From the NCBI GenBank assembly GCA_031550725.1, contig JAVBOH010000007.1, positions 1-64,000 on the forward strand: a stretch of 64,000 nt of DNA, given 5' to 3'. Each line of letters begins with the position of its first letter. The stretch's first letter is position 1. A program made the translations under genes and the position numbers. Below the pieces are notes generated by a model. It was not told the origin of the DNA and did no database searches. It saw nothing but the letters and a program-made list of their open reading frames with translations. The DNA is from UBA946 sp031550725. GTDB lineage: Bacteria > Bacillota > Clostridia > Oscillospirales > Ruminococcaceae. This document shows positions 51,711-59,650 of the stretch, piece after piece.

Positions 51711-52553
51711 TTATACAGCAACTTCAAACTTAACATCATCTGTATTATACTTATAATCTTCCATTTTAAATGAATCTATCTTGAAATCATAGAAGTTTGT
51801 GATGTCCTTATCTATAATAAATTTGGGAGCATCAAAGCATTCCTTTTCTATTATATTCCTAACAATAGGAACGTGTCTGTCATAAATATGCGCATCCGCA
51901 ATAACATGAACAAGCTCCCCTGCCTCAAAACCACTTATCTGCGCAAACATATGTAACAGCACTGCATACTGACAAATATTCCAGTTGTTAGCGGCAAGCA
52001 TATCCTGTGAACGCTGATTTAATATTGCATTTAATTTGTTACCTGTCACGTTGAATGTCATGCTGTATGCGCATGGATAAAGACCCATCTCCGATAAATC
52101 ATGATGATTATATATATTTGTGATAATTCGTCTGCTTGCAGGATTGTTTTTAAGGTCAAACAAAACCCTGTCAACCTGATCAAATTCACCCTCACTATAT
52201 TTATGCTTAACTCCAAGCTGATAACCATAAGCCTTACCAATTGAACCAGTTTCATCAGCCCAGCTATCCCATATTTTCGCATCAAGCTCGTTTATATTGT
52301 TGGATTTTTTCTGCCATATCCATAAAAGCTCCTTAACAGCAGTCACCCAGAATGTACGTCTTAATGTCATTATCGGAAATTCCTTTGACAAATCATAACG
52401 ATTGACAAGTCCGAATTTTTTCACGGTATGTGCAGGTGTACCATCAGCCCATTTCGGACGAACATCCAAATCAGTATCCCATGTACCTTCATTTAATATA
52501 GTATTTATGTTATCAATAAATATTTTATCTGCAATACTCAAACTAATTACCAT
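51711..52553 (-). CDS. thyA: Thymidylate synthase (ThyA type)
   Basis: 280 residues. RTFWVTAVKELLWIWQKKSNNINEL, SRRIITNIYNHHDLSEMGLYPCAYSMTFNVTGNKLNAILNQRSQDMLAANNWNICQYAVLLHMFAQISGFEAGELVHVIADAHIYDRH carries the catalytic Cys (LYPCAYS), the Arg pair that holds phosphate (SRRI) and the folate-site residues. The first ATG touches its ribosome site, so the true start may be a TTG five codons later. It makes dTMP from dUMP. Confidence 0.97.
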   Translation of the reverse strand: MVISLSIADKIFIDNINTILNEGTWDTDLDVRPKWADGTPAHTVKKFGLVNRYDLSKEFPIMTLRRTFWVTAVKELLWIWQKKSNNINELDAKIWDSWADETGSIGKAYGYQLGVKHKYSEGEFDQVDRVLFDLKNNPASRRIITNIYNHHDLSEMGLYPCAYSMTFNVTGNKLNAILNQRSQDMLAANNWNICQYAVLLHMFAQISGFEAGELVHVIADAHIYDRHVPIVRNIIEKECFDAPKFIIDKDITNFYDFKIDSFKMEDYKYNTDDVKFEVAV

Positions 52554-53090
52554 CCTCTCTAAATTCGAAAGTTTTATCTTTCAAATTTTCCTTCAACATA
52601 TCCCCAATTAAATTATTTATCGCTTAAAATTTGCACTTCTTCTCTCCCTCACTGTTCGTTCTAGACGTTTTTCTAGAACTGTTCGGTCGGAACAAGTGCA
52701 ATTTTAATTCAATAAACAATATATTCACAATAATTATATCACACATCAATAAAAAAAGGAATAGCTTTTATAAAAATTGTTTAGATTTCGCAAAGAATTT
52801 TAGTTTGCCTCAAACTTTTATCCAAATTTACATTGATTTAACCTTAATAAAACATTTATTTTATTTAAGACTTATTTCAGCTAGATAAGTTATGATATAG
52901 TTACAGTAAACAAATGGACTGTATGTATCATAAGTTAGTATACTATAAAATTATTATAAGGACACCATAAATGGCGTCCGCTAAATCCATTAAATTTATC
53001 GGATACTATATAAAATCAATGTAATTGGCTTATTCCCAAATATATAATTTTGATGTTACATCATATTTCAATAAAACGGAGGTAATTATT
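52554..53090. other. Intergenic region with a family A repeat and the VTC-gene leader
   Basis: About 540 bp without a convincing gene. It contains the family A repeat copy 2 (listed separately) and an AT-rich stretch with promoter-like steps. A frame at 52631-52888 exists but has no ribosome site and overlaps the repeat. Confidence 0.45.
52621..52709. repeat. Family A palindromic repeat, copy 2
   Basis: CGCTTAAAATTTGCACTT ... AAGTGCAATTTTAAT arms enclose CTCCCTCACTGTTCGTTCTAG and the complementary CTAGAACTGTTCGGTCGG. It matches copy 1 at 20883-20962 with the same loop, and variable bases are mostly compensated in the stem. Confidence 0.75.
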
Positions 53091-53870
53091 ATGGCAAACG
53101 AAAACATTTTTAAAAGATACGAAAAAAAATATATGTTAAATAAAGAGCAATTTGAACTTCTTTTGAAAAGGCTTGCGGATTATATGCAGACAGATTCTTA
53201 CGGCAAGCATACAATATGCAACATTTATTTTGACACTGACGATTTCGAACTTATCCGCACATCAATCGAAAAGCCCGTTTACAAAGAAAAATTAAGACTT
53301 AGAAGCTATGGAGTGCCGACTGACGACAGCATTGTATTTCTTGAAATAAAGAAAAAGTACAAGGGTGTTGTTTATAAAAGGCGTATACGCCTTAAGCATA
53401 AGGATGCAGTTGATTTTATCAAATATGGCAGGACACCAACACTTATTGATGATAATTTCCAATCGGAACAGATATTCAAAGAGATAACTTATTTCATAAA
53501 TTTTTATAAACCTTCGCCTAAAATGTTCATAGCATATGACCGTATTGCAATGTTTGGCAAGGAACAGAAAGATTTGCGTATAACATTTGATACAAACATT
53601 CGCAGCCGTGAAAACAAGCTTAATATGTCATATGGGGACAATGGCAAAAAGCTGCTCGAGGATGATACATTCCTAATGGAAATTAAAGCCTCTGGTGCAA
53701 TTCCAATATGGCTTTCTGATATATTGTGTGACGAAAAAATATTTCCATCGTCATTTTCAAAGTATGGCAGAATATACAGTGAAGAAATTAGTCCTGACGA
53801 TATTTTGCGTAAGGCATCAATTAATTTTATAACTAACAAGGAGATTAAACCATGTTTACAAGCTTATTAA
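53091..53870 (+). CDS. VTC-domain (polyphosphate polymerase-like) protein
   Basis: 259 residues from the ATG after GGAGG. The VTC/CYTH-superfamily tunnel signature runs through the protein: FKRYEKKYMLNKEQF, ICNIYFDTDDFELIRTSIEKPVYKEKLRLRSYG, VFLEIKKKYKGVVYKRRIRL, LRITFDTNIRSRE and FLMEIKASGAIPIWL. In yeast, VTC makes polyphosphate; in bacteria the family lies beside DUF4956 and CotH genes and its product is less clear. The gene overlaps the next by 19 nt, hence it is translationally coupled. Confidence 0.85.
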   Translation: MANENIFKRYEKKYMLNKEQFELLLKRLADYMQTDSYGKHTICNIYFDTDDFELIRTSIEKPVYKEKLRLRSYGVPTDDSIVFLEIKKKYKGVVYKRRIRLKHKDAVDFIKYGRTPTLIDDNFQSEQIFKEITYFINFYKPSPKMFIAYDRIAMFGKEQKDLRITFDTNIRSRENKLNMSYGDNGKKLLEDDTFLMEIKASGAIPIWLSDILCDEKIFPSSFSKYGRIYSEEISPDDILRKASINFITNKEIKPCLQAY

Positions 53871-54529
53871 ACAATGATGTAGGAAGCATCTCAATTTCGA
53901 GCGTATTAATCTGCACTGCAGCATCCTTAATCTTAGGATTTATTTTATCAGCAATATATCTATACAGTTCAAAGGGAAAATGCTCAAAAAGCTTTGCTAT
54001 ATCGGTAGCAATCCTTCCTGCTGTCGTTCAGATGGTTATTATTTTAGTCAGCGGAAACTTAGGTGCTGGCGTTGCGGTTGTGGGTGCGTTCAGCCTTGTT
54101 AGATTTCGTTCCGCACCAGGTACATCAAAGGAAATAAGTATTATCTTTCTTGCAATGGCGATAGGTCTAGCGTCGGGAATGGGATATATAACATTCGCTA
54201 TCATTTTCCTTGCATTAATAGCGCTTGTGTTCCTTATCCTTACAAAAAGCCCATTTGCTGAAAACAAAACCGATGAAAAAACCTTGCGTATCACAATCCC
54301 TGAAACACTTGATTATACAGGCGTTTTCGACGATATTTTCGATGAATATACACACAAGTCATCTCTTGTAAAAGTAAAAACAACTAATCTTGGCAGTATG
54401 TTTGAACTGACTTATGATATCATTCTAAAGGATTCCACAAAAGAAAAATCCATGCTTGATGATATTCGATGCAGAAATGGCAACCTGACTATAATATGCT
54501 CAAAAACTGCCGAATCTGAAACACTATAA
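53852..54529 (+). CDS. DUF4956 membrane protein
   Basis: 225 residues. Four to five N-terminal helices (about 20-140) include the conserved GNLGAGVAVVGAFSLVRFRSAPGTSKEI loop with its Arg and Phe pattern, typical of DUF4956. A C-terminal cytoplasmic ~85-residue alpha/beta domain follows (TLRITIPETLDYTGVFDDIFDEYTHKSSLVKVKT). It is translated with the VTC gene. The pairing of VTC and DUF4956 is a known genomic association; a membrane partner of the VTC enzyme is the inference. Confidence 0.85.
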   Translation: MFTSLLNNDVGSISISSVLICTAASLILGFILSAIYLYSSKGKCSKSFAISVAILPAVVQMVIILVSGNLGAGVAVVGAFSLVRFRSAPGTSKEISIIFLAMAIGLASGMGYITFAIIFLALIALVFLILTKSPFAENKTDEKTLRITIPETLDYTGVFDDIFDEYTHKSSLVKVKTTNLGSMFELTYDIILKDSTKEKSMLDDIRCRNGNLTIICSKTAESETL

Positions 54530-54532
54530 CCC

Positions 54533-54593
54533 TATATAGTTATTTAACCTTAAAACAACTATACAGGTAGTTTTTAAAACTTAACACACTATA
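54533..54593. repeat. Family B hairpin repeat, copy 3 (short form)
   Basis: TATATAGTTATTTAACCTT and AACTTAACACACTATA at the ends match copy 2, and AACTATACAGGTAGTTTTT matches its middle. It lies 4 bp after the DUF4956 stop and just before the next ribosome site. Confidence 0.65.
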
Positions 54594-54619
54594 CCAATCG
54601 AAAGGATTGAAACTATTAT

Positions 54620-56614
54620 ATGAAAAACAAACGTATACTTGCATTTTTAACAGCAATTTTATGTACATTTACATTGGCATTATCAGGATGTGCCCAAAAT
54701 GAAAATGATACCCAATTAACATCGGACGAAATAACTTTAAGTGAATATTCAGACATTTATGTTAATACAACAACTGATACAACTTCTGATACTAATTTAG
54801 AAAATGATAATATAATAAGCTCAGAAACTATAACATCATCAGAAACCGACACAAAACAGCAGAACACCACTATATTAAATACATCTGATAACACAACAAC
54901 ATCTGCTAAACCGATAGTAACAGTACAGACAACAGCACCAGTTGCGGCAATTCCGCTAACCGAAGCGGATGAAGTTGTTACATCGGCAGCAACAGCCAAA
55001 AGTACATCAGGCACTAACAATACAGCAACTCTTAGCGGCTCAAAAATCACATTCAGCGGCAAAGGTGCATCTGTAAGCGGCTCAACATTAACCATAACTT
55101 CTGCTGGAACATATATCATCAGCGGTACATTAAAAGACGGACAAATTATAGTCAACTCAACTGGTACAGGAACAGTAAATATAATACTTGACGGTGCTGA
55201 TATCACAAGTTCAAATTCTGCTCCAATTTACGTAAAGAGTGCTGAAAAAACAATTATCACTATTGAAAATGGCACAAAAAATACACTTACCGATACAAAT
55301 AAACGCACAGATGAAAATATTACAAGCGTTATTTACAGCAAGGATGACCTTGTTATAAACGGTACAGGCACATTAACGGTAAAAGCAAATTATAATGATG
55401 GAATTACAGTAAAGGACAGCTTAAAAATTCTTGGCGGTATAATAAATATCACAGCAGCAGATGATGGTATTGTTGCAAAGGATTATCTTGCAGTAAGCAG
55501 TGGCACTATAACAATTAATGCTGACGGTGATGGAATAAAATCGACAAATGATACCGACACTTCACTTGGATATGTCGCTATATCAGGCGGTACATTTAAT
55601 ATCACATCAGGTGCAGATGGTATTCAGGCTGAAACTGATATTCTTATTGAGAGTGGTACATTTACAATTAAGACTGGCGGCGGTAGTGCAAATTCATCAA
55701 AATCTTCATCAGGCTGGGGTAACTGGGGCAGCAGTACAGAAAGTTCCACGTCTGCTAAAGGCTTAAAGGCACAGAGTAATGTTACCATAAAAGGCGGTAC
55801 TTTCACATTTGATACATCAGACGATTCTGTTCACAGCAACTCAGCTGTAAATGTATCAGGCGGCAAACTAAATATTTCATCTGGTGATGATGGCATTCAT
55901 GCTGACACAACTCTTACAATTTCCGATGGTACTATTAACATAAGCAAAAGCTATGAAGGTCTTGAAAGTGCTTTGATTACAATTAAGGGTGGTACTATTA
56001 ATATAGTTGCGAGTGATGATGGTATTAATGTTTCCGGTGGCTCGGATAGTTCATCGACAAACGGACGTTTAGGACAGGGCAGTTTTAATTCATCTGGTGC
56101 TGACTGTTTACAAATAAGCGGAGGTAAAATAACCGTTGATGCAAGCGGTGACGGACTTGATTCAAATAATAATATTTACATAACAGGCGGAGAAGTTTAT
56201 GTAAACGGACCTACCAGCAATGGTGATGCAGCACTTGATTATGACGGTGAATTTCTAATGAGCGGCGGAACTCTCGTTGCAGTCGGAAGCTCAGGCATGG
56301 CGCAGTCACCAGCCGCATCTTCGTCACAATCCTTTATAGCAGCTGCATTGTCTGGCAAATCAGGTGATACCATAACATTAAAAGACAGCTCCGGCAATAC
56401 TGTTCTCACATACAAAGCAACAAAAACATATGGCCATGTTGTAATTTCCACAGCTAATATTGTCAGCGGAAGTCAATATACCGTTTCAAACGGTTCATCC
56501 TCTGTAACTGCAACAGCAGGAACAGCCGCTTCAGGCGCTTTTGGCGGCGGTGGATTTGGCGGTGGTGATTTTGGCGGCGGACAAGGCGGACAGCGTGGAG
56601 GCGGCTTTCGCTAA
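54620..56614 (+). CDS. Lipoprotein with carbohydrate-binding beta-helix (DUF4353-type)
   Basis: 664 residues. Signal peptide with lipobox ALSGC (Cys about 24); Thr/Ser-rich linker to about 120. A long right-handed beta-helix-like region follows in which the unit ISGGTI/xNI...ADDGI recurs many times (VKDSLKILGGIINITAADDGIVAKDYLAVSSGTITINADGDGIKS). This is the DUF4353/carbohydrate-binding-domain pattern. The end is Gly-rich (FGGGGFGGGDFGGG). Acidic aspartates in each turn could bind Ca2+. It follows DUF4956 by 90 bp with a family B repeat between. Probable surface polysaccharide or wall-binding role. Confidence 0.85.
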   Translation: MKNKRILAFLTAILCTFTLALSGCAQNENDTQLTSDEITLSEYSDIYVNTTTDTTSDTNLENDNIISSETITSSETDTKQQNTTILNTSDNTTTSAKPIVTVQTTAPVAAIPLTEADEVVTSAATAKSTSGTNNTATLSGSKITFSGKGASVSGSTLTITSAGTYIISGTLKDGQIIVNSTGTGTVNIILDGADITSSNSAPIYVKSAEKTIITIENGTKNTLTDTNKRTDENITSVIYSKDDLVINGTGTLTVKANYNDGITVKDSLKILGGIINITAADDGIVAKDYLAVSSGTITINADGDGIKSTNDTDTSLGYVAISGGTFNITSGADGIQAETDILIESGTFTIKTGGGSANSSKSSSGWGNWGSSTESSTSAKGLKAQSNVTIKGGTFTFDTSDDSVHSNSAVNVSGGKLNISSGDDGIHADTTLTISDGTINISKSYEGLESALITIKGGTINIVASDDGINVSGGSDSSSTNGRLGQGSFNSSGADCLQISGGKITVDASGDGLDSNNNIYITGGEVYVNGPTSNGDAALDYDGEFLMSGGTLVAVGSSGMAQSPAASSSQSFIAAALSGKSGDTITLKDSSGNTVLTYKATKTYGHVVISTANIVSGSQYTVSNGSSSVTATAGTAASGAFGGGGFGGGDFGGGQGGQRGGGFR

Positions 56615-56672
56615 TGACACAATATTAATAAACCTATTCCTTTAATTTCTATATCCCCCTCTCCCTTTTTTT

Positions 56673-56709
56673 ACGAACAGTGCCGCATTTTTTATGCGGC
56701 ACTGTTCGT
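56673..56709 (+). terminator. Terminator of the VTC-DUF4956-lipoprotein unit
   Basis: 16-bp perfect stem ACGAACAGTGCCGCAT / ATGCGGCACTGTTCGT with a T5 loop. Confidence 0.9.
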
Positions 56710-56806
56710 TATATAATTCGTACTAACTGCAAGATATAAGATTTTTCACATAAAATACTCAAAAGCCTTGCACATGAATAATTCAAATTGCATATGTCAA
56801 TATTTT

Positions 56807-56836
56807 GAGCCGTTTGGGTATAATCCCAAACGGCTC
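56807..56836 (+). terminator. Second hairpin terminator
   Basis: GAGCCGTTTGGG / CCCAAACGGCTC with a 6-nt loop and a TTTTC tail. Confidence 0.85.
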
Positions 56837-56890
56837 TTTTCTTTGCATATTTTTTGATATTCGTACAGCAGCTGCTTTCTATTATAATAT

Positions 56891-56985
56891 CTTACAAAAT
56901 GATTTTCTATAAAAATCATTTTGTAAGCAGACGTCAATCAAGAAGTAACACGAAAACACAACGTATTTTCGTGTACGCATTATTA
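56891..56985. mobile_element. Family C MITE-like element, copy 3 (right part only)
   Basis: CTTACAAAATGATTTT..AAAATCATTTTGTAAG hairpin, then CAGACGTCAATCAAGAAGTAAC, CACGAAAACAC..GTATTTTCGTG and the end TACGCATTATTA. It matches the right half of copies 1 and 2; the left half and the AAGCTATGCTT module are missing. The last bases overlap the stop codon of glgP. Confidence 0.75.
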
Positions 56986-59337
56986 TAATTTCCAAAGCTC
57001 CTCAGCATACTGAGTAACAGTTCTGTCCGACGAGAATTTACCCGAATTAGCAATATTCATCCAGCACTTCTTAGCAAAAACTTCTCTGTTTTTATAGTCA
57101 TACAAAGCACGAAGTTTTGTATCAACATAACCCTCTAAATCAGCAAGCAGGAAGTAATTATCAGGCTTGTGCCAGCTAGTGCCATTAATCAAAGCATTAT
57201 AAAGTTCACCAAACATACCAGTATCACCATCATTGAAAGTACCGTCAACAAGCGTATTAACAATTCTCTTTACACGCTCGTTTGTATAGTAAATCTTCTC
57301 CTTAGGCTTGTAAGTCGGTTTAATCTTCTCAATTTCCTCAACACGACATCCGAAAATGTATTCATTTTCCCAGCCTGCCTCCTCGACGATTTCAACGTTA
57401 GCACCGTCAAGTGTACCGAGAGTTACAGCACCATTAAGCATGAACTTCATGTTGCCAGTACCGCTTGCTTCAAGACCAGCAGTAGAAATCTGCTCGGAAA
57501 TATCTGCAGCAGGAATAAGCTTTTCAGCATAAGAAACGTTGTAGTTCTGAACGAACAAAACTTGCAGCTTATCTCTTGTGTCAGGGTCATTATTAACAAG
57601 CTTAGCAACCTCATTAATATACTTGATAATACCCTTAGCACGTCTGTATGCAGGTGCTGCCTTTGCACCGAAAATGAATGCAGTTGGCTGTAAATCAGGG
57701 AGCTTTTTATCTTTAATCTGGAAATAAAGGTCCATTATAGAGAACGCATTTAAAAGCTGTCTTTTATATTCATGCAAACGCTTAACCTGAACATCAAACA
57801 CAAAATCAGGACTTAAAAGAACACCCTCAGTCTTAGCGATATGGTCGCAAAGCTGCTGCTTTTTAGTCTTTTTGATGTTTATAAATCTTTGAATTGTATC
57901 TTTATCATCAACAAACTTCTTAAGCTTTTGAAGTTCAGAAAGGTCAGTAATCCAAGCATCACCAATTTTTTCTGTAATAAGTGCAGAAAGCTCCTCATTG
58001 CAAAGACCAAGCCATCTTCTTGGAGTGATACCGTTAGTTTTATTTTGAAATCTCTCTGGGAAAATTTCATACCATTCCTTAAGGACATCCTTCTTGAGTA
58101 TTTCTGTATGAAGTGCTGCAACGCCATTAACATGAGTAGAGCCGAAAATAGCCATTCTTGCCATATGAATTCTGTCACCGTCAACAATACGTTTTTGCTC
58201 TATCTGATTATCAGTCTGACCGATTGACTTCAGATATTTTTTTAGGTGTTCATCAATCATTAGGATAATCTCATAAATTGTAGGAAGAACACTCTTGAAA
58301 AGGCTGATACCCCATTTTTCAAGTGCTTCACCAAGAACAGTATGGTTAGTATAGTTGCAGGTTTTCTGTGCAATTTCGAATGCCTCTTTAAAAGACATTC
58401 CCTCTTTGAACATGAAAATTCTGATAAGTTCAGGGATTGCAACAGTTGGATGTGTATCATTAAGCTGCAAAGCATAGCATTTTGCAAACTTTGAAAAATC
58501 ATCGCCATGAGTAAGCTTATATCTTCTGATGATATCCTGAATGGATGCAGAAACAAAGAAATACTGCTGTTTCAAACGAAGTCTTAAACCTTTTTCTGTG
58601 TTATCATTAGGGTAAAGAACATTAGATACAGCCTCAGCAAGAATTGTGCTTTCGGATGCCTTAACATAATCCTGATTATCAAAAGCCCCAAAGTCAAAAC
58701 CACGAACAGCCTCGCTCTGCCAAAGTCTTAATGTATTTATAGCATTTTTGCCATATCCAATCACAGGAACATCATATGGAACAGCCAAAACAGCTTGGTC
58801 AGCAAATTCAACCATAACAGTATCGCTTTCAGTTCGAACGCTCCATGCATCATCAAAATCAAGCCAAGAATCAGCACTTTCCTGCTGGAATCCATTGCCA
58901 ATAGACTGCTTGAAAAGGCCATAGCGATATCTGATGCCATAACCATTCAGCGGAATATCACAGGATGCAGCAGAATCAAGGAAACAAGCTGCAAGACGCC
59001 CTAAACCGCCATTACCAAGAGCAGCATCCTCAACTTCTTCAAGACAAGTAATATCAACGCCATTTTCATTAAAAAGCTCCTTAGCTTCATTCAAAAGTCC
59101 TGCACAATATAGATTGTTATACACAGCACGGCCCATCAAAAATTCAGCAGAAAGATAATATGCACGTCTGCCTTCATTATGACGCTTTTCGGTATCATTC
59201 CAAAGCGGAATAATATCGCTCATAACAGCTCTTGACACAGCATTATGCAGCTGCTTAACCGATGCATTATTTATATCGGTACGACCGTCTGTCATAAGAT
59301 TTTCGTTTATTTTTGCAAGAAAAGTAGATTTATCCAT
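56983..59337 (-). CDS. glgP: Glycogen/alpha-glucan phosphorylase
   Basis: 784 residues from the ATG after AAGGGTGG (a GTG three codons earlier is less likely). The N-terminal region has LSAEFLMGRAVYNNLYC and EDAALGNGGLGRLAACFLDSAA; the C-terminal part has FVQNYNVSYAEKLIPAADISEQISTAGLEASGTGNMKFMLNGAVTLGTLDGANVEI, with the pyridoxal-phosphate Lys in GTGNMKF. It releases glucose 1-phosphate from glycogen or starch. Its stop codon lies in the end of the family C repeat. Confidence 0.97.
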   Translation of the reverse strand: MDKSTFLAKINENLMTDGRTDINNASVKQLHNAVSRAVMSDIIPLWNDTEKRHNEGRRAYYLSAEFLMGRAVYNNLYCAGLLNEAKELFNENGVDITCLEEVEDAALGNGGLGRLAACFLDSAASCDIPLNGYGIRYRYGLFKQSIGNGFQQESADSWLDFDDAWSVRTESDTVMVEFADQAVLAVPYDVPVIGYGKNAINTLRLWQSEAVRGFDFGAFDNQDYVKASESTILAEAVSNVLYPNDNTEKGLRLRLKQQYFFVSASIQDIIRRYKLTHGDDFSKFAKCYALQLNDTHPTVAIPELIRIFMFKEGMSFKEAFEIAQKTCNYTNHTVLGEALEKWGISLFKSVLPTIYEIILMIDEHLKKYLKSIGQTDNQIEQKRIVDGDRIHMARMAIFGSTHVNGVAALHTEILKKDVLKEWYEIFPERFQNKTNGITPRRWLGLCNEELSALITEKIGDAWITDLSELQKLKKFVDDKDTIQRFINIKKTKKQQLCDHIAKTEGVLLSPDFVFDVQVKRLHEYKRQLLNAFSIMDLYFQIKDKKLPDLQPTAFIFGAKAAPAYRRAKGIIKYINEVAKLVNNDPDTRDKLQVLFVQNYNVSYAEKLIPAADISEQISTAGLEASGTGNMKFMLNGAVTLGTLDGANVEIVEEAGWENEYIFGCRVEEIEKIKPTYKPKEKIYYTNERVKRIVNTLVDGTFNDGDTGMFGELYNALINGTSWHKPDNYFLLADLEGYVDTKLRALYDYKNREVFAKKCWMNIANSGKFSSDRTVTQYAEELWKL

Positions 59338-59519
59338 TTTGACCACCCTTTTATTTAAAATTTTATTTACATGGTATATGATATTACCATAATTTCACAA
59401 CATACAATATATTTTATCATATTTTTCAATATTTTGCAACCACGTGATGCAATATTCAGCTATTATATACAAATTTACTAACTTTTTATTGTTTGTCATG
59501 ATGTTTACTGAATATTATG
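59338..59519. other. Intergenic region between glgP and the hybrid kinase gene
   Basis: AT-rich, holding the divergent glgP promoter. No further gene or clear operator was seen. Confidence 0.4.
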
Positions 59520-59548
59520 TTGAAAAAACTTTGTAAATATGATATTAT
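59520..59548 (+). promoter_or_regulatory. Promoter of the hybrid histidine kinase gene
   Basis: TTGAAA (59520-59525), 17-bp spacer, TATTAT (59543-59548). Confidence 0.55.
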
Positions 59549-59650
59549 TATAGTATGTGTCTACTGTTTAAAATTATATAGCAAAATTTTACTGGATAAT
59601 TATTCATAATATGGAATTGCATGGCAGAAAATAACATAAGGGGTGAATTT

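Noticed and set aside
52631..52888. An 85-codon frame between thyA and the VTC gene
   Set aside because: It overlaps the family A repeat, lacks a ribosome site and has no protein-like pattern.
57169..57693. A 174-codon plus-strand frame inside glgP
   Set aside because: Antisense shadow of glycogen phosphorylase, whose motifs run through the whole region.
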